Positions 43,978 to 52,924 of a stretch of DNA of 64,000 bases are shown in pieces. This DNA is from Porphyromonadaceae bacterium UBA7332 (GTDB lineage: Bacteria > Bacteroidota > Bacteroidia > Bacteroidales > UBA7332), in NCBI GenBank assembly GCA_002471225.1, contig DKPO01000033.1, forward strand, positions 35,195 to 99,194, given 5' to 3'. The notes under the pieces were generated by a model, which had not been told where the DNA came from, ran no database searches, and saw nothing but the letters and a program-made list of their open reading frames with translations. The stretch's first letter is position 1; the number at the start of each line of letters is the position of its first letter. The position numbers and the translations under genes were made by a program.

Positions 43978-44541
43978 ATGAGAAAAATATTTTATTTCGT
44001 TTCATTGATGCTTATGGGTGCTATGATGGCGACATCTTGTAGCAAAACGAAATCATACTCTGAACTTTTGAAAGAAGAGAAAGATGCAATCAAAAAGTTT
44101 ATCCGTGATAGCTCTTTGATAATTGTTGATGAGTTTCCCGAAAAGTTTGGCGAAAAAGTATATTATAAATACCAGCGTTATAACGATGCAGATGTAGCTG
44201 AAGTATATTTGAATGTAGTATCATTCGGTGATACTACTAAAATGGCTAAAGAAGGCTCTACCGTATACGTTCGCATGGCTGATGTATACAATATCAAAGA
44301 TAATACAATCTTCTTCCGCAATAATATTTTTCCGGAAGGTTCTCAACCTTATCAATTTACTTATACAGACCCGTATTCTACATCTAACGGTGGGTGCCTG
44401 GGCTGGGCTTTACCTCTTACTAAAATAGGTAAAGGTGCAATTGTAAAAATGATTATCGGTTCTAAGTCAGGTTTGCCTGATCAACAGAAAACGGTGGTTC
44501 CGTTGTATTATCCTAAATTGGAGTACACACAAATTCAATAA
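43978..44541 (+). CDS. DUF4827 lipoprotein (FKBP-like fold)
   Basis: A 187-residue lipoprotein with lipobox MMATSC (Cys at 21), so it is anchored to a membrane on the periplasmic side or outside. DUF4827 is a Bacteroidetes family related to FKBP-type prolyl isomerases; the C-terminal NGGCLGWALPLTKIGKGAIVKMII fits the FKBP core. Active-site conservation cannot be judged by eye. It is flanked by nrnA-like and glmM genes on the same strand with short gaps (26 and 7 nt). Confidence 0.88.
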   Translation: MRKIFYFVSLMLMGAMMATSCSKTKSYSELLKEEKDAIKKFIRDSSLIIVDEFPEKFGEKVYYKYQRYNDADVAEVYLNVVSFGDTTKMAKEGSTVYVRMADVYNIKDNTIFFRNNIFPEGSQPYQFTYTDPYSTSNGGCLGWALPLTKIGKGAIVKMIIGSKSGLPDQQKTVVPLYYPKLEYTQIQ

Positions 44542-44548
44542 TTCTAAT

Positions 44549-45940
44549 ATGACACTTATTAAATCTATTTCCGGAATCAGAGGAACAATCGGAGGTAAAG
44601 TAGGCGAAGGATTGAATCCTTTGGATATCGTAAAATTTACGTCAGCCTACGCTACTTTCATTCGCAGAACAACAAAAGTTAATGCAAATAAAATCGTTGT
44701 AGGTCGCGATGCCCGTATATCAGGCGAAATGGTTCAGCATATTGTTGTTGGAACATTAATGGGGATGGGTTTTGATGTTATCAACATCGGACTTGCTACA
44801 ACTCCGACAACAGAATTAGCTGTTACTATGGAGAAAGCTTCTGGGGGAATTATTCTTACAGCAAGCCATAATCCGAAACAATGGAATGCACTGAAACTTC
44901 TTAATGAAAAGGGTGAATTCCTTAATGCAGCTGAAGGTAAAGAAATTCTTGCGCTTGCTGAAGCTGAGGATTTTGATTTTGCCGAAGTCGACTCTTTAGG
45001 TAAAGAAACGATAGACACAACATACACACAAAAACATATTGAGAGTGTATTAGCTCTTAAATTAGTAGATGTGGATGCTATTCGTAATGCTAACTTCAAG
45101 GTAGCTGTTGACTGTGTGAACTCAGTAGGGGGAGAGGTTTTGCCAGCTCTTCTTAAAGCTTTGGGTGTAGCTAAAGTTGAGAAACTTTATTGTGAGCCTA
45201 ACGGACATTTTCCACACAACCCAGAACCACTTCCAGAGCATTTGACTGAAATATCAGGTCTTATGAAAGAGGGTAAAGCAGATATTGGATTTGTCGTCGA
45301 TCCTGATGTTGACCGTTTAGCAATCGTTTGTGAAGATGGATCAATGTTTGGAGAAGAATATACACTTGTTGCAGTGGCTGATTATGTGTTATCTAAAAAT
45401 CCGGGTAATACTGTGTCTAACCTTAGTTCGACAAGAGCTCTTCGTGATGTAACTCGTGGATATAACTGTGACTACAATGCTTCAGCCGTAGGTGAAGTAA
45501 ACGTTGTAGAGAAAATGAAAGCAACAAATGCTGTAATCGGTGGTGAAGGCAATGGAGGAGTGATTTATCCGGATAGCCATTACGGACGTGATGCCTTGGT
45601 TGGTATTGCTCTGTTCCTTACGCATTTGGCAAATAAGAAGAAAAGTGTAACTGCACTGAAAGCAGAATACCCTCCTTATTGCATTGCAAAACAGAAAGTA
45701 CAACTTACTCCGAGCATTGATGTTGATGCGATTCTCGAAGGTGTGAAAAAACGATATGCTGCATATGAAATCAATGATATTGACGGAGTGAAAATTGATT
45801 TTCCTGAAAAATGGGTACATTTAAGAAAATCAAATACCGAACCGATTATTCGTATTTATGCAGAGGCTGCAACAATGGATGAAGCTGAAGCATTAGCTGC
45901 TGATATAATGAACGTGATCCAAGAGATCGCTAAATTGTAA
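44549..45940 (+). CDS. glmM: Phosphoglucosamine mutase
   Basis: Converts glucosamine-6-phosphate to glucosamine-1-phosphate for peptidoglycan and LPS synthesis. 463 residues in four phosphohexomutase domains. The phosphoserine loop TASHNPKQWN (S106), the Mg2+ loop DPDVDR (about 248-253), sugar-binding GGEGNGGVIYP and the C-terminal phosphate-binding SNTEPIIRIYAEA are all present. It has the glmM/ManB-like pattern used in Bacteroidales. It follows the DUF4827 gene by 7 nt and ends at a hairpin. Confidence 0.93.
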   Translation: MTLIKSISGIRGTIGGKVGEGLNPLDIVKFTSAYATFIRRTTKVNANKIVVGRDARISGEMVQHIVVGTLMGMGFDVINIGLATTPTTELAVTMEKASGGIILTASHNPKQWNALKLLNEKGEFLNAAEGKEILALAEAEDFDFAEVDSLGKETIDTTYTQKHIESVLALKLVDVDAIRNANFKVAVDCVNSVGGEVLPALLKALGVAKVEKLYCEPNGHFPHNPEPLPEHLTEISGLMKEGKADIGFVVDPDVDRLAIVCEDGSMFGEEYTLVAVADYVLSKNPGNTVSNLSSTRALRDVTRGYNCDYNASAVGEVNVVEKMKATNAVIGGEGNGGVIYPDSHYGRDALVGIALFLTHLANKKKSVTALKAEYPPYCIAKQKVQLTPSIDVDAILEGVKKRYAAYEINDIDGVKIDFPEKWVHLRKSNTEPIIRIYAEAATMDEAEALAADIMNVIQEIAKL

Positions 45941-45951
45941 TACAATATAGT

Positions 45952-45980
45952 AAGCTCTGTACCCTTTTGGTGCAGAGCTT
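45952..45980 (+). terminator. Hairpin after glmM
   Basis: AAGCTCTG/CAGAGCTT with an inner ACC/GGT (45952-45980). The following tract is ATCTCTCT rather than a pure T run, so it is a weak or factor-assisted terminator. Confidence 0.55.
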
Positions 45981-46113
45981 ATCTCTCTAAACTGTTTGAT
46001 TAAGTTGTCTGTCTAAACCTTATTTTAAATGATTTCGTAAACTTATATCCTTACAGATTGTTTTATGAGTGATTTTTAAATAAGAAATAACTTAATCACA
46101 AATAACTTATTCT

Positions 46114-46542
46114 ATGAAAAAGATTTTATTATCATTAGTTGCTGTAGCAGCTTTGACGTTTGCTTCTTGCGATGCTAAAAAAGAAGTTTTGGATGCAAAA
46201 ACTTTAAATGGTGCTTGGAATGTTGTTGAATTGAACGGTGCTTCAATCACTCCTTCTGAAGAAACACCTTATCTTGATTTGAATTTTCAGGATAATCGTT
46301 TAGCAGGTAGCGGCGGATGTAACCGCTTGATGGGGCAAATCGTTACTTCTGATTCTATTAAATCAGATATCTCTTTCCCTAATACAGCTACAACAATGAT
46401 GGCTTGTCCGAATATGGATAAAGAAACTGAATTCTTGAAAGCATTGTCTTCAGTGAAATCTGTAGAGACAATGAAAGACGGTAAAGTAGGTTTCGTAGGA
46501 GCAGATAACAAAGTTCTTTTTGTTGTTGCTAAACGTAATTAA
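46114..46542 (+). CDS. META-domain (HslJ-like) lipoprotein
   Basis: A 142-residue lipoprotein with lipobox TFASC (Cys at 19). The META domain spans about 30-140: LNGAWNVVELNG, DNRLAGSGGCNRLMGQI (the signature GCN) and MMACPNMDKETEFLKAL with FVGADNKVLFV. HslJ relatives are linked to stress or novobiocin resistance in E. coli; the role in Bacteroidales is not known. It is followed by its own strong terminator. Confidence 0.93.
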   Translation: MKKILLSLVAVAALTFASCDAKKEVLDAKTLNGAWNVVELNGASITPSEETPYLDLNFQDNRLAGSGGCNRLMGQIVTSDSIKSDISFPNTATTMMACPNMDKETEFLKALSSVKSVETMKDGKVGFVGADNKVLFVVAKRN

Positions 46543-46568
46543 TCATACTTTCCAGTATTAAGGATATT

Positions 46569-46609
46569 AAAGAGGTTACCTGTTTTCGAATACAGGTAGC
46601 CTCTTTTTT
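46569..46609 (+). terminator. Rho-independent terminator of the META-domain gene
   Basis: Stem AAAGAGG-TTACCTGT/ACAGGTA-GCCTCTTT (46569-46583 with 46592-46606) with one internal mismatch, followed by a T run. Confidence 0.85.
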
Positions 46610-46707
46610 TATGGACGACGTGATGCTTTTTGATAAAATATACAAAAAATGCATCCTGATGAGTTGTATTAACTCTCAGAATGCATTTGATTATATAGGA
46701 ATATTAT

Positions 46708-47346
46708 CTACTTATCTTTTGAAGCCTTTTCTATATCTTCATCAGAAGAAAGGACCGGAAGGCAGATATGATATTTCACGGCAATAATACGTGTTGCCAT
46801 AACGCCAATAGCAGCAGCTATTTGAGTGAAGGTTGTGTCGAATCCCATGAAGTCAAACAGGGCATATACTAGACCGCCGATTACGCAAGCCATCGCATAG
46901 ATTTCTTTACGGAATATCAGAGGTTCTTCGTTGATAAGTATGTCGCGGATGACACCACCTGCGGCACCTGTAGCTGTGCCCATCATAACAGCGACCCAAT
47001 AGGGGAATCCGAAACTTAGTGTTTTCTCAAATCCTACTACAACGAATAAAGCTAATCCGATCGTGTCGAACATGAAGAATGTATTATTCAGTCGAATCAA
47101 ATATTTGCTGAAAAGGATGACGAAAAGAAGGGCAATCCCCGTCCAGATAAGATAAGAGGGTTGAATCATCCAAAAAGGTGTTGCATCTAAGAGAACATCA
47201 CGAATGGTTCCGCCTCCTATGGCTGTTACAAGCCCTACGACGTATGCGCCAAACCAGTCAAAACGTTTCATTGAGGCTAACCGAATACCACTGATTGCAA
47301 AAGCAAATGTACCTAGGTAGTCCAATAACGTAACAAAACTAATCAT
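46708..47346 (-). CDS. TRIC-family (UPF0126/YicG) cation channel
   Basis: Inner-membrane protein of 212 residues with seven hydrophobic helices in two homologous halves. The paired motifs TAIGGGTIRDVLL and TGAAGGVIRDILI (GG-x-IRD) are the hallmark of prokaryotic TRIC channels, trimeric monovalent-cation channels with a bound lipid in each pore. YicG has also been proposed to transport glycine, so substrate is open. It is transcribed from a promoter interleaved with that of the divergent cyclophilin gene. Confidence 0.92.
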   Translation of the reverse strand: MISFVTLLDYLGTFAFAISGIRLASMKRFDWFGAYVVGLVTAIGGGTIRDVLLDATPFWMIQPSYLIWTGIALLFVILFSKYLIRLNNTFFMFDTIGLALFVVVGFEKTLSFGFPYWVAVMMGTATGAAGGVIRDILINEEPLIFRKEIYAMACVIGGLVYALFDFMGFDTTFTQIAAAIGVMATRIIAVKYHICLPVLSSDEDIEKASKDK

Positions 47347-47375
47347 CTTCTTTCTTTGTTTTTCTTTTTTTTCTT

Positions 47376-47410
47376 TTTGCGTGCAAAGATAACTATTTTG
47401 GTTATTTTTG
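47376..47410 (+). promoter_or_regulatory. Predicted promoter of the cyclophilin lipoprotein gene
   Basis: TTTG (47376-47379), 23-nt spacer, TATTTTTG (47403-47410), 24 nt before the ATG at 47435. Confidence 0.5.
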
Positions 47411-47417
47411 CATCAAA
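47384..47417 (-). promoter_or_regulatory. Predicted promoter of the TRIC channel gene
   Basis: On the minus strand TTTG (plus 47414-47417), 22-nt spacer, TATCTTTG (plus 47384-47391), about 37 nt before the TRIC start. It is interleaved with the plus-strand promoter at 47376-47410. Confidence 0.5.
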
Positions 47418-47434
47418 CTTTAAATGTATTATCG

Positions 47435-48250
47435 ATGAAAAAAGTAATTAATTTTATAACTATATTGTTAATGCTTATGGGATCAACAAGTTGTGGTGCA
47501 AAAAAAGGTTCTGTTGTATTGATTCAGACAGATCTTGGAGATATTAAAGTGAAACTTTATGATGAAACTCCGAAACATAAAGAAAATTTTGTAAAGCTTG
47601 TAAATGACGGTTTTTATGACGGACAGTCGTTCCATCGTATCATAAAAGATTTTATGATTCAAGGAGGTGATCCAAATACGAAAGACGAGTCTAAAAAGAG
47701 TGCATACGGTACAGGCGGACCAGGTTATACTGTGCCTGCTGAAATCGTATACCCGAAATATTTTCATAAAAGAGGGGCTTTGTCGGCTGCTCGTCAGGGG
47801 GATGAGGTAAATCCTGAGAAGGAATCAAGCGGTTCACAGTTTTATATCGTTTGGGGACAAAAATACTCAAATGGAAAACTGGATTCTTTGGAGATGCAGA
47901 TGAATCACAAGCGTGAAAAAGAAGTTTTTGATCAGTTGGCAAAAGAAAACCGTGCAGAAATTATGCGTTTGCGTAAAGAAAAAGATCAGGAAGGTCTTTA
48001 TGATTTGCAGGAAAAATTGATTAATGAAACTCAGACTCGTGTTGCAGAAATGGAGCCGTTCCGTTTTACAGATGAGCAAAGAGAAGCATATACGACTGTG
48101 GGTGGAACTCCACACCTTGATGGCGAATATACTGTTTTCGGTGAGGTTATTGATGGATTAGATGTAGTAGGGAAAATTGAGAAAGTGACTACTGATCGCG
48201 GTGATCGTCCGACTAATCCTGTGAAATATAAAATGAAAATAATAGAATAA
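47435..48250 (+). CDS. Cyclophilin-type peptidyl-prolyl isomerase lipoprotein
   Basis: A 271-residue prolyl isomerase with lipobox GSTSC (Cys at 20), so it works in the periplasm or at a membrane surface. The cyclophilin fold shows FVKLVNDGFYDGQSFHRIIKDFMIQGGDP, GSQFYIVWG and YTVFGEVIDGLDVVGKIEK. An insertion of about 70 residues, rich in K and E (about 150-215), splits the domain before the HLDGEYTVFG strand. The start at 47435 was preferred because the ATG 9 codons upstream lies within the predicted -7 box. The M16 peptidase gene follows 6 nt later. Confidence 0.93.
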   Translation: MKKVINFITILLMLMGSTSCGAKKGSVVLIQTDLGDIKVKLYDETPKHKENFVKLVNDGFYDGQSFHRIIKDFMIQGGDPNTKDESKKSAYGTGGPGYTVPAEIVYPKYFHKRGALSAARQGDEVNPEKESSGSQFYIVWGQKYSNGKLDSLEMQMNHKREKEVFDQLAKENRAEIMRLRKEKDQEGLYDLQEKLINETQTRVAEMEPFRFTDEQREAYTTVGGTPHLDGEYTVFGEVIDGLDVVGKIEKVTTDRGDRPTNPVKYKMKIIE

Positions 48251-48256
48251 TCCGAT

Positions 48257-49495
48257 ATGATAAATAAACATATACTATCAAACGGTCTATGTCTTTTGCA
48301 TGAAGAGGACAACTCTACGCAAATGGTTGCCGTTAATGTTTTGTATAATGTCGGTTCAAAAGATGAGCACCCTGATCGTACAGGGTTTGCTCATCTTTTT
48401 GAGCATTTAATGTTTGGTGGAAGTGTAAATATCCCTGACTATGACCGGCCTTTGCAGGATGCCGGCGGCGAGAATAATGCGTGGACCAGTAATGACTGTA
48501 CTAATTATTACTGTATAGTGCCAAAGGATAACGTAGAAGTTGCCTTTTGGCTTGAATCAGATCGTATGCTGGGGCTGGATTTCTCGCAGCAAAGTCTGGA
48601 TATTCAAAAGAGTGTAGTTATTGAAGAATTCAAGCAAAGGGTTTTGAATCAGCCTTATGGAGATATGCCTTTGCTTATTCGTCCCATGGCATATAAAGTC
48701 CATCCTTACAGATGGGCTACAATCGGTGTAACACCGGATCATATTGCAGAAGCTACACTAGAGGAAGTAAAAACATTCTTCTATAAACATTACGCTCCGA
48801 ATAATGCCATTTTAAGTGTTGTAGGTAATATATCATTTGAAAAAGCACTTGAACTGACTGAAAAATGGTTTGCTCCGATTGAAAAGAGAGATATTGTTCA
48901 GCTTGATTTGCCTAAAGAGCCTGAACAGAAAGAAGCAAGATTTGAAGAGGTGTTCAGAGATGTCCCTCAATCTACATTGCTGAAAGCCTATCATATGTGC
49001 GCGCGTACAAATGAAGATTATCAGGCTTGTGATGTTTTATCGGATTTGCTTGCTAACGGACGTTCTGCCCGATTGTTCAACAGACTTGTTATGGAAAAGC
49101 AGTTGTTTATTGAAGTAAATGCTTACATTACAGGAGATATTGAGAACGGATTGTTCTTTGTTACAGGTAAGCCTGTGCCGGGATTGTCATTGGAAGATGC
49201 AGATCGGTTGTTGACAGAAGAGCTTATGACATTGACAGAGGACCTTGTGACGGAGTATGAACTTAGAAAAGTGGTGAATAAATTTGAGTCAGGAGACTTG
49301 TTCTCGAATATAAACTACGCCAGCAGAGCCTTTAATATTGCTTATTATCAGATGTTTGCTTCTGCAGAAGAAGTTGATAATGAAGTACAACGTTATTTAT
49401 CTCTGACGCCTGAGAAAATAAGAGAAGTGGCATCGAAGATATTCAGGCCGGAGAATTGTTCGACTTTATATTATCGGAGTAGTTCGGAACAATAG
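48257..49495 (+). CDS. M16-family (pitrilysin/insulinase) zinc peptidase
   Basis: A 412-residue single-module M16B-type protein. The inverted zinc motif HLFEH (H46, E49, H50) is intact in FAHLFEHLMFGGS, and ENNAWTSNDCTNYYC follows; the third ligand Glu lies in the QKSVVIEEFKQR helix. The second half (about 180-410) is the inactive M16 C-terminal domain. No signal peptide, so it probably acts in the cytosol. It is co-transcribed with the cyclophilin lipoprotein (6-nt gap). Confidence 0.92.
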   Translation: MINKHILSNGLCLLHEEDNSTQMVAVNVLYNVGSKDEHPDRTGFAHLFEHLMFGGSVNIPDYDRPLQDAGGENNAWTSNDCTNYYCIVPKDNVEVAFWLESDRMLGLDFSQQSLDIQKSVVIEEFKQRVLNQPYGDMPLLIRPMAYKVHPYRWATIGVTPDHIAEATLEEVKTFFYKHYAPNNAILSVVGNISFEKALELTEKWFAPIEKRDIVQLDLPKEPEQKEARFEEVFRDVPQSTLLKAYHMCARTNEDYQACDVLSDLLANGRSARLFNRLVMEKQLFIEVNAYITGDIENGLFFVTGKPVPGLSLEDADRLLTEELMTLTEDLVTEYELRKVVNKFESGDLFSNINYASRAFNIAYYQMFASAEEVDNEVQRYLSLTPEKIREVASKIFRPENCSTLYYRSSSEQ

Positions 49496-49627
49496 TCCCG
49501 GAGAATGAATGAGTAAACAAAGCTGTATAAAAGCGTGAAATGATTAATTTATCAGAAATAACTGAAAAATCTACGATTTGGTACGCTTATTAAGGAAAAA
49601 TACAATAGAAAGTCCGGGACAAAACGT

Positions 49628-49635
49628 TACCTTTG
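49628..49635 (+). promoter_or_regulatory. Predicted -7 box of the DEAD-box helicase gene
   Basis: TACCTTTG matching TAnnTTTG, 22 nt before the ATG at 49658; no clear -33 box. Confidence 0.45.
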
Positions 49636-49657
49636 TACTTGGATTAAAATATAAAGA

Positions 49658-51493
49658 ATGAAAACATTTAAAGAATTAGGCATCTGTAGTGAAATTTTGG
49701 ATGCGATTGCTGAGCTAGGTTATGAATCTCCAATGCCCGTACAAGAGGAAGTTATTCCTTATATGTTGGCTGAAGATTCGGACATAGTAGCGTTAGCTCA
49801 GACAGGGACAGGAAAAACTGCAGCTTTCGGATTGCCGATTATTCAGAAAATAGATGTATCGAACTACACTCCGCAAGCGCTGATTTTAGCTCCTACACGT
49901 GAGCTATGTTTGCAGATTGCGAGTGATCTTCAGGATTATTCAAAGTATATTGATAAACTAAAAGTTCTGCCCGTATATGGAGGGTCGAGCATTGACAGTC
50001 AAATCAGAAGCCTGAGAAATGGAGTACATATTGTCGTAGCTACTCCGGGACGCTTATTGGATTTGATCAATCGTAACACTATTAAATTAGGTAGTGTGAA
50101 ATTCGTTATTATGGACGAAGCGGATGAGATGCTTAACATGGGATTCTTAGATAGCATCAATGAGATCTTAGCACAAATTCCCGAAGGACGCAATACTCTA
50201 CTTTTCTCGGCAACGATGCCAAAAGAAATTGCTCGTATAGCGAAAAACTATATGAAGGATCCAAAAGAAATTACATGCGGTAATAGAAATGAAGGATCGA
50301 ATAACGTAAAACATGTTTATTATCTGGTTCATGCCCGTGATAAATATTTAGCTCTAAAACGAATTGCGGATAATAACCCCAATATTTATGCGATTGTTTT
50401 CTGTCGTACGCGAAAGGAAACTCAGGAGGTTGCAGATTGGTTAATCAAAGATGGGTATAATGCGGATTCACTTCACGGAGAACTTTCTCAAGCTCAACGT
50501 GATTATGTAATGCAAAAATTCCGTCTTCGTAACCTTCAGATTCTTGTTGCTACAGATGTCGCAGCTCGTGGTTTGGATGTGGATAGTCTGACACACGTTA
50601 TTAATTACGGTTTACCTGATGATGTTGAAACATACAATCACCGAAGTGGTCGTACAGGTCGTGCTGGTAAAAAAGGAACTTCGATCGCGATCATGCATGT
50701 GAAAGAAAAAGGTAAAATGCGTGAGATCGAGAGAATTATCAAAAGACAATTTGAAAAAGGCGAGGTACCTACAGGTGCTCAGATTTGCGAGAAACAATTA
50801 TTTTACTTTGTAGACAAACTTGAAAAAGTAGAAGTAAACGAAGAAGAGATCGCAAACTATCTTCCGAATGTTTATCGTAAACTTGAGTGGTTATCAAAAG
50901 AGGACCTTATCAAGCGATGCGTATCATTGGAATTTAATCGTTTGATTAATTATTATCGTGATGCGGAAGATCTTGAAATCGTAAACGAAAAAGCTGCTCG
51001 TGAAGAAAGATCAGGAAGAAATGCATCTACAAAAGGTTATACTCGTATCTTTATCAATATTGGTAAATCTGAAGGGTTATATCCGAATACATTGATCGAA
51101 TTTTTGAATAAAAACTTAGGATTCAGAGCTCAAATCGGTAAAATTGATTTATTGAAAAACTTCTCTTATTTTGAAGTTGAAGATAAAGATGTTCAAGAAG
51201 TACTTGCAGCATTGAATAATAAGCTGACTTATGAAGGTCGTACTATTTTCTGTGAAGTAGCTCAGGAAAGACGTAACAGTGGTGGATCTCGTGGCGGTGA
51301 CCGTAGAAGATCTGATGATCGCGGCGGATATCGTGGTCGTAGCGGTGAAGGCCGCAGCGGAGACAGACGATTCGGTTCTCGTGATCGTGGTGATCGTAAA
51401 GAGGGCGGAAGAGATCGTAGACCATCTCGCAACGATCGTTCTGAAAAATCAACAGACAGATTGAATAAACGTAAATCTCGTTTTGAAAAATAA
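49658..51493 (+). CDS. DEAD-box RNA helicase with DbpA-type RNA-binding domain (CsdA/DeaD-like)
   Basis: ATP-dependent RNA helicase of 611 residues, acting in ribosome assembly, RNA decay or cold adaptation. Helicase motifs in order: Q motif PMPVQEEVIP, AQTGTGKT (I), PTRELCLQ (Ia), TPGRLLD, DEADEML (II), SATMP (III), ATDVAARGLDV (V) and HRSGRTGRAG (VI). A DbpA RNA-binding domain follows at about 455-525 (FINIGKSEGLYPNTLIEFLN). The last 75 residues are an RG/RD-rich disordered tail. It matches the DeaD/CsdA architecture. No gene symbol is given since CsdA and DeaD functions cannot be separated. Confidence 0.94.
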   Translation: MKTFKELGICSEILDAIAELGYESPMPVQEEVIPYMLAEDSDIVALAQTGTGKTAAFGLPIIQKIDVSNYTPQALILAPTRELCLQIASDLQDYSKYIDKLKVLPVYGGSSIDSQIRSLRNGVHIVVATPGRLLDLINRNTIKLGSVKFVIMDEADEMLNMGFLDSINEILAQIPEGRNTLLFSATMPKEIARIAKNYMKDPKEITCGNRNEGSNNVKHVYYLVHARDKYLALKRIADNNPNIYAIVFCRTRKETQEVADWLIKDGYNADSLHGELSQAQRDYVMQKFRLRNLQILVATDVAARGLDVDSLTHVINYGLPDDVETYNHRSGRTGRAGKKGTSIAIMHVKEKGKMREIERIIKRQFEKGEVPTGAQICEKQLFYFVDKLEKVEVNEEEIANYLPNVYRKLEWLSKEDLIKRCVSLEFNRLINYYRDAEDLEIVNEKAAREERSGRNASTKGYTRIFINIGKSEGLYPNTLIEFLNKNLGFRAQIGKIDLLKNFSYFEVEDKDVQEVLAALNNKLTYEGRTIFCEVAQERRNSGGSRGGDRRRSDDRGGYRGRSGEGRSGDRRFGSRDRGDRKEGGRDRRPSRNDRSEKSTDRLNKRKSRFEK

Positions 51494-51525
51494 TTTCTGA
51501 GGTTATCAGAATTAGAATATATATT

Positions 51526-51569
51526 AAAAGACTCTGTGACTCTGTATTGTCATGGAGTCTTTTTTTTAC
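51526..51569 (+). terminator. Terminator of the DEAD-box helicase gene
   Basis: AAAAGACTC...GAGTCTTTT stem with extra wobble pairing inside (51526-51562), followed by a T run. Confidence 0.75.
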
Positions 51570-51618
51570 AGTATGGGATTATATTTAAAATTAAGAATTA
51601 CAAACTCGGGCGTATAGA

Positions 51619-52008
51619 ATGGATTCATCAAATAAATCATTAAGGCAACAGCAATTTATTCGTTACATTGTAACGGGTACTGTCGGTACATTAATTCAAT
51701 ATGGTATTTACTATTTGCTTCTAAATTTAATGGATGCTCGTATAGCATACACTATAGCTACGGTTTTTTATATCTTGGTTACGTTTTTGATGACAAACTA
51801 TTATACGTTTAAGGTTAAACCGACCTGGTCTAATTCAATAGGCTACTTAATTCAGCAAGGAATTAATTATGTGATGCAGATAAGCTTCTTGTCATTATTT
51901 TTGTATATAGGTATTCCTAAGCAATTGGCTCCAATCCCGGTTTATCTGATCGCTCTGCCATTAAACTTTTTTATCTTGCGATTTATATTTAAGAAACGGA
52001 TAAGATAA
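51619..52008 (+). CDS. GtrA-family membrane protein
   Basis: A 129-residue inner-membrane protein with four predicted helices (FIRYIVTGTVGTLIQYGIYYLL, YTIATVFYILVTFLMT, IGYLIQQGINYVMQISFLSLF, APIPVYLIALPLNFFILRF). It has the GtrA signature ending in basic FKKRIR. GtrA proteins help move or flip lipid-linked sugars across the membrane. The usual adjacent glycosyltransferase is absent here, so its partner is elsewhere. Confidence 0.9.
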   Translation: MDSSNKSLRQQQFIRYIVTGTVGTLIQYGIYYLLLNLMDARIAYTIATVFYILVTFLMTNYYTFKVKPTWSNSIGYLIQQGINYVMQISFLSLFLYIGIPKQLAPIPVYLIALPLNFFILRFIFKKRIR

Positions 52009-52250
52009 GTTTTTGATTATTATCTTTTTATAGTCAAGTGCGTGGCTATAAATTATAAATACTAAACAAAATCAATCGGAAGTCTGTTATATTGTCAGTT
52101 TACAAATAAGAAAAAACGGATAGAAGAAAAAATATTAATTATCTGCTATTATTTTTGATAATGAAGAGAACAATTTAATATCTTAATCTGTTTTATTATA
52201 AACTACTGAGAGATATAAATCATTGTTTATCATTTATATAAAGATAATAT

Positions 52251-52817
52251 ATGAAGCGGATTACAGGATTCTGGTTGATGTGTTTATTTCTGTTTACTTT
52301 TACAAATGTAAAAGCACAATATGGACAAATGATGACTCCCGAAATGTGGAAGGGTATGCATGAAATGATGAATTATTCGGATAATAATTCGATTAAGACT
52401 GAATGGTCTGGAAGTTCTAATCAGTATGCACATATCGTATCTGTAAACCAAATACCTCAGGCGTTAATTGAATTTGTAAAAACAAATTTTGATAAAAACA
52501 TAACAATAAGAAAGGCTCGTCTTCAAAATAATAATGTATATGAGTTGGATCTTTCGAATGGAAATGAAATTACATTTCATAGCTCAGGAGATTGGCATCA
52601 TATTGACGGCGAAGGTAAGTATCTTTCAGAATCTCTTTTAAAACTTATGCCATCAAGTGTGATGGATTATGTTAAAAAGAATTATTCGAATGCAAAGATA
52701 AAAGAGCTTAGTAAGTGTTCTGAAGGCTGGGAAGTTGAGATTTCGACTCCTAAAGTAAACGATGAAACACTTATGTTTTATCCAAATGGTACTTTTATGA
52801 AAATCGAAGAAGAATAA
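52251..52817 (+). CDS. Secreted PepSY-like protein
   Basis: A 188-residue exported protein: signal peptide MKRITGFWLMCLFLFTFTNVKAQ, a Met-rich segment (YGQMMTPEMWKGMHEMM), then two tandem PepSY-like (PF11396-type) beta-lactamase-inhibitor-like repeats. Each has a helix (IPQALIEFVKTNF; MPSSVMDYVKKNY) followed by strands (VYELDLSNGNEITFHSSGDW; GWEVEISTPKV). The family is common in gut Bacteroidetes and its function is unknown. The Met/His-rich N terminus (MMTPEMWKGMHEMM) could bind copper, but this is only a guess. Confidence 0.88.
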   Translation: MKRITGFWLMCLFLFTFTNVKAQYGQMMTPEMWKGMHEMMNYSDNNSIKTEWSGSSNQYAHIVSVNQIPQALIEFVKTNFDKNITIRKARLQNNNVYELDLSNGNEITFHSSGDWHHIDGEGKYLSESLLKLMPSSVMDYVKKNYSNAKIKELSKCSEGWEVEISTPKVNDETLMFYPNGTFMKIEEE

Positions 52818-52833
52818 ATTGTGTTCTGTGGCA

Positions 52834-52872
52834 GGGGGTTATTCACCGTGAGGTGCGTACCCCTTTATTTTT
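52834..52872 (+). terminator. First hairpin after the PepSY-like gene
   Basis: AGGGGGTTATTCACC pairs with GGTGCGTACCCCT around a GTGA loop, with inner CACC/GGTG and outer GGGG/CCCC, followed by TTTATTTTTTT. Confidence 0.7.
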
Positions 52873-52888
52873 TTAAGAAAGAGTGATA

Positions 52889-52924
52889 AAAAGAAGTTGA
52901 CTTCCCCGGTCAGCTTCTTTTTTT
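52889..52924 (+). terminator. Second hairpin after the PepSY-like gene
   Basis: AAAGAAG-TTGAC/GTCAGCTTCTTT with a TTCCCCG loop, followed by a T run; a canonical rho-independent terminator only about 20 nt after the first one. Confidence 0.8.
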
